NCBI GenBank assembly: GCA_020091685.1 | Contig: CM034592.1 | Coordinates: 38,284,705 to 38,348,704, forward strand | Source: Lutjanus erythropterus | Taxonomy: Eukaryota > Chordata > Actinopteri > Lutjaniformes > Lutjanidae | Reading direction: 5' to 3' | DNA: 64,000 bases | Shown here: piece by piece, positions 38,090 to 50,200 of the stretch | Layout of the letters: each line of letters opens with the position of its first letter | How positions within the stretch are numbered: the first letter of the stretch is position 1 | Notes under the pieces: generated by a model | The model's input: only the letters and a program-made list of their open reading frames with translations | What the model was told of the DNA's origin: nothing | The model's database searches: none | Translations under genes and position numbers: made by a program

Positions 38090-39234
38090 AAATGGTTTTC
38101 ACAGTACAGAAGTGCAGTTGAATCATGGGAAATTTAAATCCACTGTTTGTCGAGTTTTGTCAAGATTTGTATATACAGAAAGGTATTTGTGTCCTTCATG
38201 TTTATTTCACTTGCTTATTTCCCCTTCAAAGCAGCTGTTTATTACTGTTCACTTCCCAGAAACACATTATTTAACTTTTCAGATTCTTGTGAGGTTTTAC
38301 GGCACCAAAAATATGCCATCTACACATGCGAACTCCAGCTTCTGTAGTTAAAAAACTTTTTACAGTTTTCCTCTTGAAATTGAAGTAAACGGAACGTGGT
38401 TCACACACAACGTTTGTCGACTGCAGCTTTCCAGTAAAACATACTGTACTTTTCTCCTCTTACATCTGTGAAGCAAAGTAAAGAAAAAAAAAACACTCAG
38501 TCCTGCCCTCACCGTGTGCCAATTTTTTGAAGGACGGAGGAAAACCGTTAAGTCTCAGTGTTACTGTTACATGATAGTGTGCATAAACACGAGCTGTGCC
38601 AGGCTGTACCCACTGGGCTGCGTTTGAACGCCGCCCAGCTACAGTCTGGACGGAGTGAGAGGTCTGCCTCCTGTTGTGGAAGACAGAAAATGGCTCCTGT
38701 TTTTAATGGATGCAGCATGAAGCACCAGAGCGCCCTCTACTGCTGTGGTGGTCAAATTTATTAATGTAGCTTGTTGGATTGACGTTTTCAGGTGCAGATA
38801 GTCTGTGAATGTTGCAGCAGGCAGAGCTCCAGTGGCTGCTGATGGACAAACGCTGGCTGCTGCTGCGTCTTTCCCTCTGTTGGACAAACTTTCGTACCAC
38901 TACGGCACCCCGCCACCTGTGTTCCCCCGATATGACCCTGTGTTCCTCCTCTGTTAACCCCCCAACCCGCCCCTGAACCCTCCCCTCCCTCCCACTACCA
39001 CTCTGGCTGTTGGCTCGTACAGACGGGGTATCTTCACGTGTTCCCCGGTCCTTTAAAGCCCACATTCTAGACCAGTGCCGGTTCAGACCACTGTGACTGA
39101 TGATGTGGGAGATCCTGTATTTCTGTATAAATGTATATTGACTGTAACCCTGTGAATGATGTAACAATTTCATTATTTGTAATATTGTCATTGGTTTATT
39201 TTCTAAAAATGGAAAGCCCAACTTGACTCTCCTC

Positions 39235-39240
39235 AATAAA
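39235..39240 (+). terminator. ephb2: Probable distal poly(A) signal AATAAA
   Basis: CTCAATAAAAAATAAGATC is followed 27 bp on by a GT-rich stretch (GTGATGAGTGGTTTGTTCTTTG), the usual layout of a vertebrate cleavage site. This makes it the better candidate for the ephb2 transcript end. Confidence 0.6.
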
Positions 39241-39265
39241 AAATAAGATCTGTTATAAAACAGTG

Positions 39266-42200
39266 ATGAGTGGTTTGTTCTTTGTTTATTTGTTTTTGTT
39301 TTTTCACAGTGGTGATTTGCACTGTGTATTTTACAGCTGTGATCTGTGTAATCTGTGGTATCACAAACATGAGGAAAATGTAGCCACTGCTAATGTTTGG
39401 CATAAAACAAATAATCAATTACTTAAGTTTATTCTGTTTACTCACGAGAAATGCAGCCATAAATAAATGCTGGAAATAACTTCATTTGAATTAGTTAAAC
39501 ATATTTTATGGTTCCATTTTAAATGATTTCAAGATTGTAATGTTACTGGTGATTGGAATAACATTTTTATTGTAATTTATGGTAAAAAATAAGTAAATAA
39601 TAACAAATGAATGTAATTGTATTAATAGTAAAAGGCTTATGCCTAAGAAATGTGTTTTTAAAATTTAAAAATAGCTTTTTAAATTGGCAGCAACGACTAA
39701 ACATCATTGAAAGCTATAACTCTAATTTCATTCTGGTTGATGATCAGTGGAATCTTTTTGTAATTTATTAAGTTTTCCATTTCATAAACAGCATAATTGA
39801 GCATAATACAGTACATTGGAGTTGGTCAATGAAGAGCAATTGACAAAACAAAAGCAACAAAAACAGATCTTGTCACTCAACTGTCTAAAACAGGGAACAA
39901 AACACCCTCAGTGTACTCAGTTTTCATTCCTTTATTTTCTCTGTGGCACTTTTTTGCGCTCTTATACAGAGAAACCAAACGGCTGTATCAGGTTAAAGCT
40001 AACAGGTTTGATAACCACGGCTATCCTTAGTAAAAAAAAAAAACTGAATCAGCCCAGCGTGTTGGTTTTCCCTAGTTTTTATCTGTAAATGTGAATTTTA
40101 ATGAACTGAGTTATTAGTAAAATCAAATGCGGCAGAGATTAAATCCAACCAACGGATAAACTCCTGCTAAAGCTGACAGGTTTGTGTCTTTCAGTACAGG
40201 CTGTCAGTTGGTCACAGTAGCTTTTGACTCCAGTGGAATCTATAAAATTTGGTCTGGTTAAAAATGTATTAAATAATTGTATTGAACTGATGTAAATATA
40301 AATATTAATGATTGAGTAGAGAGACAGACACCGTGCAAAACAGAGATACATTTAATCTCATGATCCACGCCTTTATTTTTCTTAAGTAAACTTCTTAAAT
40401 TAGAAATGAAAGAAAGTTAAAATACACATTTTGTTTGTAGATACATTTTCACCTCGTATTTTCTGAGGATTATCCACAGGGAGAGAATACTGCATTTTGG
40501 GTATTGATTTTTTTGGGGTAAAATAATCAGCCTTAATATACATAAAATGAAGACATTACGAGTTTTCTATCTATTACAGAGTTTTACAGCCAGACTCTAA
40601 ACTTTACTCCCCCGTCTCTACTGCTTTCTGCCTTGTTAGATCAGAACAGTCAAGATTCCTATCATTTAAAAATATCCTGTTTATGTTTTAAGAGGTTTTG
40701 GATTAAAAATGAAAAAGACTTAAAACTAGAGAGTTAAAGAATTAAAACTTTCAGTGTTAGAACTTTTACAAGCGGGGCATTTGTTTCCAGCTCACATTGG
40801 ACTCAGACGTCCAAAAATTACTCCAAAAACAAGCCAAATTCCTGTAGCTCAGTAAGAACGTTTGAAAAACAGAGATGCTGCACGGCTCTCCCACGCTGGT
40901 ACACCAACGCTAATAGCAGGCTGCAGCTTACAATTTTCTGGAATAAATAATTGAATGAATTGCATACATGAATTTTATCTCAATCCACAAACGCCACATT
41001 GCATAGAGCACACATCATATTGGACTTACCAAAAAGCAGCGTCGATTATTTTTTAGGTCAAACTGAGCGTTTGAGCGAGCATCACTTCTCTCAGTGTATC
41101 CCGGAGCCAGACTACTGCACATTGTTCTGTGGTTTTATGTCAGAAGTGATTTGACCAACAGTGCTGCCGTCTCTCTGCAGCTCAGTTTCTGAGCGGAGGT
41201 CAGACTCCTTCACCTTGTTCTGAGATTTTGAAACCTCATTAGCGGCCGACGTGTGAAAGGCTGGAGACCCCGGCCTGACCCGGTGGAGAATGGCGCGTGT
41301 GTTAAAAGGTTTACCCCGTGAACAGGAGAGGAGGGGTTCAGGAGTGCAGTGGAGAAGGGGGAGAGGAACCCCACTGGTACGCCAAAGAAAAAACCTTTCT
41401 ACTCCCAGTCTCGACCACCCGTAAGTCCCCCCACCTTCCTACACCTTGAACACCCGGGGCCCAGCACGGCCCGAGCATGGGAACAAACGCCATCTGAGCT
41501 CTGGGGGTCATAACGTACAGCCAGGGGAGGAAAAGAGTGTGTGGGGGAGATTACGGGGTTTTGTGTGACTGATGAAATGTCAAACAGGAGCAAAATTTAC
41601 AGGAAGTGGATTTTCAGAGCCATCGTTTTAATCAGAAACATGACTGATGAAGGTGTGCTTGAGCTGTAAGCAGGTAGACAAAGACTCTCTGTCATGGTTT
41701 GTGTGGTGATCAAGTGGGGATAAGAGGGATTTGTAGAGGTGCCATCTCCTCCTCATACAGCCCATAATTCATTGCTACGGCCCTGTCTCATTCTGCCCTG
41801 CTTCAAGCCTGAAGAGACTAAACAAATACAGAAGCAAATCAGTGGCAAACAAGCTACAATCAGGCTGTTCATGTGCAGACAGAAAGTACATTTGGTCAAG
41901 TACTACACTTAAGTACAATTCTGAGGTACTTGTACTTCAGATTCAAGATTGGAGAAGTTCCTTGTCATTTTGCAAGTGCAACAAAATGCAGGTATGTCTT
42001 CAAATGATGTGTTGTGTCAAAAATTCACACACATTTACAGAGAATAAATAGGCCAGAATGAAATAAATAATATAAAGTATATAAAATAATTAACAATGAA
42101 ACACAAGTAAAACACAAATAATAGAAGTGACGAGGTGCAAAAGTATCCAGCAGTAAAATAAGGTGGTGGATTGGGAAGTGTTGAATGACACGTGGCTCAT

Positions 42201-45164
42201 GTAGAAATATTACACAGTCAGCTGGAGTATTTCCAATTTCTGCTGTTTTAAACTTCTACTCCACAACAATTCAGATGTAAATATTCTACATTTTACTCCA
42301 CAACACTTATTTGATTCACAAGGGAAATTCACAAGCTAACCAGCAAATCGAGTACAGAAAATATTTAAAATTAGCTCCGTTAAATATTAAGTGGAGAAAA
42401 CAGGGATTTATAGAGGTGCAATCTCCACTTGATGTGGCCCATAATTCATTGCAACTCTGCCATGAGTCATACTCTTATGAAGATTATAACGTTTTGTTTT
42501 ATTTATTTAGTTAGATATTAATTATTTTTGATTTATTCATATTTTGTGACATAGTCAGAAATGTGTAAATTCAAATATTAAGTTCATAGTAAAATTTTTT
42601 CCCTCTGGTCTGTAATGCTATTTATCCCTGTATTTTTTGTTCTAATTAATTAATTAATTAATTAGTTAATTTTTTTGTGAGTTGCAGACTTTTGGAGATA
42701 TCGGCCGTAGAGATGTCAGCCTTTAAATTTTTAAAACCAGTGTCTCTTTTCAAAAATTACAAACTGGTTGCTCAAAATAATCCACACTCCTTGTTGTGAG
42801 CAGTTTCATGTTGGTACTACTTTGAAAGTAGTTCCAGTAACCAGGTCATTATTTCTGGAAACAGACACTGGGAAAAATACATATTTTTGATTTGGGGGTG
42901 AACTGTCCCTTTGAAGGTGGTGTTATACTTAACTACATTATACAGAGAGGAGTTTCCTTTTTTTTGTTCTCTGTATTTACATCCATAAAGGCAACAGAGT
43001 ATCTCCTGAAACAGGACATTCTGCATAATGAATACTTTTACATAAGATAAAAAAAAATGAATATACAACTTGAAATAGAGTATGTCTGCCTTGTGGTATT
43101 GTTACTGTTATTTATGTGTAAATAGAAGAATAGAGCACTTCTTCCATCACTGTGAATGTCACATGTCAGCAGTTAGGCTCAACCATCTGCCAGTTTTTGT
43201 TTGTTTCTTGTAATTAATTTAACAATAAAACAGATTTTTAAGACAGTTTTTATAGGATTGGATCAAAGGACAGATTTTTTCCATTAGTAAATGATGGCTA
43301 AGAGAGTTAGTGCAGCTTATGTTGATGCTCATTTGGTAAATAATGACTGCTAAGTATTCATGTGTGTCAGAGATGTAACTGGGTTATACACTCATTATAA
43401 ACAGTGACCTTTTTTTAAAAATTAATTAAAAAAATTAAAAAAGCTGCTGCTGTTTCCTTTGCACAGTGTCTTTACTGTCATTCTGTTCTATCTAGAAAAT
43501 ACCTTTAAAAGTAATTATGGATTTTTATTTCTTATCATTTAAAAGCTTAATATCCTTTTAATTTTACAGTGTGCATATAACTGACAGCCCTTAATTTTTC
43601 AAAATGACTTTTGTATTTTCAGATTTATTGAACTGGATTTCTGAAAATATTTTCTGAGCCAAAGACTCTTAAAAAAATCCATTCATCACTCAAAAATAAT
43701 TACGTAATCCTTTAAAGCTGAAATAAATAAATACATAAAAAAATAAAACACCACTGGGTTTGAAATGACTGTTTAGAAATGTTTTAGCAACGTCATCAAA
43801 ATACTGTTTGAAGTGAAATCACAGTAATTGGTGGTGAAACAGTTACTCATTTTCCATCCGTTTTACCACTTCTGACAAAACGGCTGCAGAACATCTGGAG
43901 CAAACAAACCCGAAATGAGCAATTCAATAACAATGAAGAATTATGAGACTCACTTTCTCATAAACCATCAAGTCAGCAGTTGGAAATGTTAATAAGTTGA
44001 TAATAGATGGATTTTTGTCCAGATGGTCTGCAGCCTTTTTCCAGAAGTGATTGAATGGTTTGTTGGATGTTCTTTCAGATAAATTAAAAACAGCTTAAAA
44101 AGGAAAAGTCATGTTGGAGGACAAAAAACACCAACGAACTCAATTTGTTTATTTCCGGCAGCCCAAAAACTTGTCCATAAGGCCCTATTATGGATTTCTG
44201 AAGCATTACTAAATGCCAAGTTTGGGTCAATTACTTTGAAATCTACTTCAGAAAAAGGGTCATCTTAGGTTAATAATTTGAATCACTTGCACCAACTACT
44301 ATAAAATGGATGCAGCCAGAAAAATCTATGTACCACAAATATTGTTTTTTTCTCTGTAAACTTAAATTGCTAATAAAATGCATTTTGCACGGAGCTCTGT
44401 TTTCTCCTAAAAATACAACAACACAAGACACAAGGTACGATTATACAGCACTAAAAAAGTCTATGATACAATAATAATCACAATATTAAAAGTAAAAAAA
44501 AAAGAAAAAAAAAGATCACTTAATAAAATGTCCTTTATTAATTAATAAATCTGATGTGCATATAAAAATTGCTTTCCTTTTAACTTAAAGTGCTTCTGCT
44601 TTTCTTCTTTAATAAAATAACAATATCAATATATAGAATCAATCCTTTTATAAAATAAAACTAAATAAAAAATGTAAAATAAATCGATTAACAATGTGAT
44701 ATCATAGTAGATATTGTCACAGTCCGGTGTGGTGTCTAGACCTTTTTATTGCAATATCGCAATATTCAATATATAGTTACATCCCTATAATCAAGTAATC
44801 CTTGACAATGTAACTATAATCTAAATAATTACATATTTTTGCAGTCTGATTGCATAATAATCTATTATGAACCAACCTTGATAAATTCTTATTAATATAA
44901 CTAAAACTACTGAATACAACTATTGCAAATGTATAAATTATAAACTTATAGACACTGCATTGTAAAAAGTATATTTTAATAATACTGTAATTTATTTTTA
45001 ATATAATAACTTGAAATTACACCCCGCTGTCTCAACCTGCTTTTCTTATTTCAGTAAAATCGTGTCAGTTTGGTTTCTTTTAGTTTTGTATTTCTGACAT
45101 AATGAAGTCGACATCTTTTCCAGATTTTTCTCTCTGCAGTTGAGCTGCTATTTTCTCTTGATGA
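39266..45164. other. Intergenic, no gene recognised
   Basis: AT-rich. There is a small run of TTAA repeats at 42641-42670 and GC-richer DNA at 41150-41560. A possible hAT-type end (complement of TAGGGATGTAACTATATATTG) lies at 44770-44791. ORFs here are short and without familiar motifs. Confidence 0.5.
42641..42670. repeat. Microsatellite (TTAA)n
   Basis: TCTAATTAATTAATTAATTA, then ATTAGTTAAT: about six TTAA units. Confidence 0.9.
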
Positions 45165-45693
45165 CACTTATTCCAGATCAGAGTGAGTGTTTTTATTTGC
45201 CCATTTCACATTAATGAGACACTCTGATGACATTAAGAATCTTTTAGAAGGTGCAGATGTTTATAACAGTTAAACTGATAAATTTATTAATAGAGTCTGG
45301 CAGGTGGTGAGACAGACAGTCACTGAACTCACTCCACAGTTTATATTTTCAGAGCAGTGGGCTTTTGATTTCAGGATAACAGGCTGAACTTTACATTACT
45401 GACAACTGACAGTTATAAACAGCTGATCAACTTACATTGGAGGATTTGTTGTTGCTTGTTATTGTCAATTTATGATGTTACGAGTGTCCTGCGCTCCTGC
45501 AGCGCTCCTGCAGCCTGCAGAGCTTCCCTTAGTCTGGAGAGGAGCGGGCACGGGGGTAAACAACTCGCTTGAACCATAGATCATATATTATTTAGGATTT
45601 CAACCTATTTAATATACTGTTTACGTCTCCAACTCGCTATCCGGACTGCTGCGCTCATGTTTGCATGAGCAATTGCTACATATTTCTCCTTTA
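45165..45693 (-). repeat. Dispersed repeat, minus-strand copy (GGAGAAATATGTAGCAATTG family)
   Basis: Read on the minus strand it runs TAAAGGAGAAATATGTAGCA, then AGCGAGTTGGAGACG, then CCTGTTATCCTGAAATC, then ACCACCTGCCAGACTC, then TTATAAACATCTGCACCTTCT, then CATTAATGTGAAATGGGCAAAT. The same blocks in the same order occur at 51477-51890 on the plus strand. About 500 bp, no coding capacity; class unknown. Confidence 0.75.
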
Positions 45694-45939
45694 ATGAGCA
45701 TCTGTTGATTTAAAAGCAGTGAGATTATTAAGAACATCTGACTTGGAGCACTGTTTTCATCTAACTTGTTAACTTGATCTGAAACAACTTAATTCATTGT
45801 CTGCAATCAATTTGAAATAATTTTTAAAAGTTGGTCCAATTGTTCTGTTTTTTTCAGTGTAATCAGTAGTAAACAACAAGACAATGGTACATGTCTTGAC
45901 GATTGTTCTGGTTGGTAGTTGCTGCTCTGTGACACTGTT

Positions 45940-46450
45940 CCAGCAAATGTCGTCATTCACCAGACACGGGGTCGAGGGTGCAGGAGGTCACTACAAATTC
46001 TCCATAATGGCGGCCGAGAGATGAAAAACTGTATGTGGCCACCGAGGACAAGAAGGCCACTGCGAGCGAGTGAGGAAGAGTTCACCGGCTCATGTTGTGT
46101 AGAAAGACCTCCAAATAGGTCAGAACTGTCACAAGCCATTCCCATCATGTCCCGCCGCCGAAACATGATGGAAAGTGGAATTAGAATGAAATAAGACATA
46201 GTGATTCCTCCGGGCATGGGAGGAATGGATCTGCTTACCACACAACTGCCCTTAATTGGCAAGAAGCTCAAAAGTTCGACCCCAGGAGCCAGATTTTAAG
46301 AGAGTTACGAGACAGTGGCTAATGCGGCACAGACTGCTAAAGGACCCTTTGCCTGGATTGATGAATTAATGCGTCCAAGAAATCTGGACATCTGGGCGCG
46401 GGGTACGGGAGAATTACATCCAACTCTAACTGGACTCAGACTTCTGCCTA
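45940..46450 (+). pseudogene. Possible broken coding fossil, perhaps of a capsid-bearing DNA element
   Basis: This stretch has a codon-like texture and base composition unlike the AT-rich flanks, with short arginine-rich, glycine-rich and hydrophobic pieces. The order vaguely recalls small basic minor-capsid proteins of adenovirus-like elements such as Polintons. It is broken several times and looks old. I did not find terminal repeats or any other part (polymerase, integrase, major capsid) nearby. The family call is weak; an unrelated dead gene or chance are both possible. Confidence 0.2.
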
Positions 46451-46956
46451 ATACAGGCCAGCAGGTACAGTAAATAAGACTGAGAGGTTAATGTGGACCT
46501 CGCAGGGACCTTGGCTGTAAATAAAAAACATGTTTGATCCACACTGTTCTGGCTTGGCAGGGAGCTCGAAGCAACTTTTACACAGGAGCCATCACTCAAG
46601 GACAGACAACAGCTCCGTTATTTGTGTTAATGATAAGAAGTTGCCAAAACCTTCCAGGAAAACGTGTCATGATTCCTTAATTTTTTATATGCAGAGTTAA
46701 TTGCAAATGTTAATAGCTTCTAATTTACAAGATTACATATGACGGGACTATGTAATTAGGCGAAAAACAGGTATTTTATTACAGTTACAGAAAATGGTTA
46801 CCAAATCATTATCAATTATTATTAAAATATTTTCACTGGGTGGAAATATTGCTTATGTTTGAGCAACAACGTCACATTACAGTGTAAATTAACCCTTCAG
46901 CTGAGAAAAACATCATCCAAGAACTCAATATGTAATTTAAAGAAACATTTACAGGA

Positions 46957-47306
46957 AAGACCAACCACTAATGTTAGCCACACAAACCAACTGCTAACGT
47001 TAGCTACACAGATGAAATGCTAACATTAGCTTCACAGACCAACCACTAATACTAGCTACACAGACTAACGTTAGCTAAACAGATCAACCGCTAATGTTTG
47101 TTACACAGACTAACCACTAATGTTAGCTACACAGACCAACTGCTACCGTTAGCTGTACAGATTAACTACTAATGTTAGCTGCACAAACCAACCACAGACA
47201 TTAGCTACATGTACCAACTGCTAACTGAACCTACACAGACCAACCACTAACATTAGTTACACCGACTAATGTTAGCAACACAGGCTAGCCGCCAATGTTA
47301 GCTACA
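46957..47306 (+). repeat. Minisatellite, 26-bp unit, about 14 copies
   Basis: The unit is CCAACCACTAATGTTAGC then TACACAGA, repeated about 14 times with substitutions. Two units (near 47060 and 47268) lack the same 7 bp between the leading CTAA and the GTTAGC core. GCTAACGTTAGC-like palindromic cores recur in each unit. Confidence 0.92.
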
Positions 47307-47369
47307 GAAATCCAGTAAACTGGCTAACCTGTCAGTACAACTACTACCAGCAGTACTACTAACAGTACT

Positions 47370-47892
47370 ACTTAGAGCCCTGCAGTGGTGTGACCTGCTA
47401 AAACATTGTGTAACGGGTAAAAAAATATATATTTAAAAAATTCGGGTGCGGTCACAGGTAAGATTTAATTAATTGTGCGTGGGTAGCAGGTGAAAACAAT
47501 ATCATAACGCATACAGTACCGTTAAGTGTTTTCCCCAATCGGAAATGAAAATGGCTGTGCTGAATTTTTGAAACTAACATTCGCTAATAAAATAATATCA
47601 AGCCTTATCAGCTGTCAGGCTTTTATTGTGAAAGTCTACGACACAACCTTTGACTCCACATCCTGCCGAACAATGGGACGTCACGTTTAATCTGGTAGGC
47701 TAATCTCTGTAGGCTACTTGATAGCTCGAATGGATGGCATCAAGGCAAAAATGGCCAGTAGAGAAGACCAAATTGTGGACAATACTTCCTCGAAGGTCAA
47801 GTCGCATGTTTGGGACGATTTTGGTTGCGCTGAGACTCTGAGAATAACGTTGTCAGCGGCTTTGCTGCTGGTAAAAAGTTTCAGAAAGTGTT
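47370..47892 (+). mobile_element. Decayed hAT transposon, 5' part with transposase N-terminus
   Basis: An ORF starts at ATG 47730 and reads MDGIKAKMASREDQIVDNTS, then SKVKSHVWDDFGCAETLR, stopping at 47892. The SKVKSHVWDDFG pattern matches the start of the BED-type zinc finger of hAT transposases (usually KSxVWxxFGF). The second cysteine and the catalytic domain are not seen, so the coding part is truncated. Upstream, AGAGCCCTGCAGTGGTGTG with GTGTAACGGGTAAAA is plausible as the element's 5' terminal region. No 3' end was found. Confidence 0.5.
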
Positions 47893-49825
47893 AGCTAGCT
47901 TTTGATAGCCACTAGCTAGGCTCGGCGTCACTATGGAAACACATAGACCGCTGCAGGAGCAGAAGTGCTGCGCCAGTTGAGAACACAGAAAAGTGATTTT
48001 TAGCTAGTTGGAAGTATTTGCGGCTAACGGGTAAGTTCTGGTTCTCAGCTTGCAAAAGTGGACTCTGTAGGACTGTGCTGCTATTACAACTAGTCAACTC
48101 CTGTTACTGAATAATATATCGGGGCTGTCAGTGATGATGCTGAAGACTGGGATGGTCTGAATAACTTTCTGTCAGTTCACTTGAAGTTTAAGTTTGAAGT
48201 GTGATTTAACAAAGTACATTTAGACGTCATAATCACAGCTATCTATCTACATGTGCATTCATACATTAACCGAGGAAAGAATGTGTGGACAAATCATTTA
48301 TAAATCTACAACTACCATAAAACATTATATTACTAAATAATTTCACCATATGTGGTACTGAGATAGACCCAATCCAGAAAGAACAGGAAATAATTAGGTT
48401 ACATTACTTTAATATTGTGATACTTGGATTAAGTTACTAATTAGTATTTTTTTTTAATTTTTAGTAATTGTATAAGAATACATTTTTAAAGTAACACTCC
48501 CAGCCCTGAATAGTCATGTGTAAAAAGGCACTCCCCATCATAAAGAGTTTCACAAATAACCTCTGTGTTAAACCTGTAGTGACATTTATGCTCCACGTGT
48601 ACATTTTCTAGACAATATATCCTCAAACTGATCTGGCTGCAGAGCACGAACATCAAAGTGCAGATTGAACATTTTCATGGCGATACAGAGAGACATGTGA
48701 CCTCTCTGTGACTGCTTTTAGAGTTCCCTGAACCTTTTTTTCCTTCTTAATTCCCTTCCACTTGAGTTACACAACCCACAGATGCCACATCGTGTCGGGC
48801 AGAACCAAAGGGGATATCTTTCCCCTCTTATAGTGACACGCTCGCTGGGTTTCAGGCTGAGCTCCATCTCTGCCTCCAGCAGCAGCAGGAGGCCACAAAG
48901 CAATGGAGGCGAGTCACTGTGAGAGGCGTCTGACTGATCTATATGGCACTATAAACCTCACTGCTACTGTATGCCACATTCTGACAATTATATGTATTCT
49001 GATTTGTTTGATCTTTGTATTATTTGAAGTATTATATGAAAAACTATAATATAATGTAGTTTGTGAAACTAAAAATGTCTAAGCAAGTCTTGGAAGCTTT
49101 TAAAAGAATGGACCTTGATCGCCATCTTGTGTTAAAGATATAACATTGCATTATGTCTCTTGTGCTATTCTCTTACAATTACAAATATCAGTCAGATCAA
49201 TTTTGTTTATGTAGCCCCAACACACACAATACAGCACTCTCTATCATAAGAGCCTTGGTTCAGATAAGGAAAATATTCAATGTAAAAACCTCACACAGAA
49301 ATTTAGTGGAATCAACTTATCTTTTCCCCTTAACACAAGTTTTGCTTATTCAAGTCAATTAAACTTAAAATTTATAGTGTTTTTTTTTTTTTTTTTCAGA
49401 AGACTTCATAACTTATAAACATGAAAAATTCTAACTTGAAAATTGACTGGAAATGATGAGTTGAATGAATGTACTGTACAGAGTTCAATCAACTCATTAA
49501 ATTTAATTTAAATAAAGAAACATAACCAGCATATTGGCAGATTTCCCAGCATGTATTGCTTGAGGGTTAAAACGCTCCCGAGACCCTACTTTTTTTTTAA
49601 AGTTCGTTTTATAGTTTTGTAGTTTTATAGTCTCTAATACACTTTAAGATAAATCATGGATGCATATTTTCACAATGAGAACACTGTGAATCCTGTTAAA
49701 GGTTAGTGTTGAATTCAGCTGTTTGTGATGTTTGTCAGTGTGACTGACTGAGAGTTGTTGATTCAACTTAATATCTTAAGCTTATTGGACATGTTTTCTC
49801 TACTGCAATAATAAAAGACCAAGGC
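47893..49825. other. Intergenic, no gene recognised
   Basis: No recognised gene. Near 49176 a partial repeat (AGATCAATTTTGTTTATGTAG) resembles the 36528 family. 49290-49800 contains inverted stretches and the segment AACTTAATATCTTAAGCTTA shared, in opposite orientation, with the element at 3011. A T-run lies at 49378-49397. Confidence 0.5.
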
Positions 49826-50200
49826 AGAGTAGGGCAAGTCACAACTTTGCCCTCCTGGGGAAAGAATTCATATATGTAGCCCTATGTGAAATAGCCATTT
49901 TTCAGTGTCTAATAAATGTAATTTCTCAAGATCAAACTGCACATTTTAGAGTGTCCTTTGGTTTTGACCAGGCTGAGGCACACCATGCAATAACCATGCT
50001 ATTTAATCAGCCTCTCTATATGCCACATCTGTCAAGTGGATGGATTATCATGGCAAAGGAGAAGTGCTCTTAACAAATTTGTGACCAGAATTTGAGAGAA
50101 ATAAACCTTTTCTGTGCACAGAAGAAGTCTTAGATCTTTTACCTCATGTCATGAAAAATGGGAGCAAAATCAAAAGTATTGTGTTTATATTTTGTTGATT
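49826..50200 (+). repeat. Dispersed repeat, same family as the arms at 31655-32640
   Basis: GGGCAAGTCACAACTTTGCC, then AAACTGCACATTTTAGAGTG, then ATGCCACATCTGTCAAGTGG, then GGCAAAGGAGAAGTGCTC, then AAAAGTATTGTGTTTATATTT align block by block with 32247-32640. This copy has only one arm. Confidence 0.75.

Larger units (their letters stand above)
32848..39265 (+). other. ephb2: Probable ephb2 3' untranslated region
   Basis: After the stop there is no further coding sequence in frame. Two AATAAA signals lie ahead (33576 and 39235). The last 200 bp (39060-39260) have the look of a long vertebrate 3' UTR end: T- and A-rich, with TGTATAAATGTATATTGAC and TGTAACAATTTCATTATTTG. If the far signal is used, the UTR is about 6.4 kb and includes three transposon insertions (34052, 36443, 37802). 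The alternative is a short UTR ending near 33600, with a separate transcript or intergenic DNA after it. 35330-35720 and 38580-39060 are GC-richer. Confidence 0.5.

Noticed and set aside
38703-39236. Minus-strand ORF of 177 codons near the presumed transcript end
   Set aside because: It lies antisense to a likely 3' UTR end, contains no known domain, and is Arg/Ser rich as expected from the reversed GC-rich patch.
43370-44791. Possible 1.4 kb hAT element between GAGATGTAACTGGG and AGTTACATCCCTA
   Set aside because: The inverted match is only about 10 bp, the flanks do not match, and the interior gave no support. Only the right end looks genuine.
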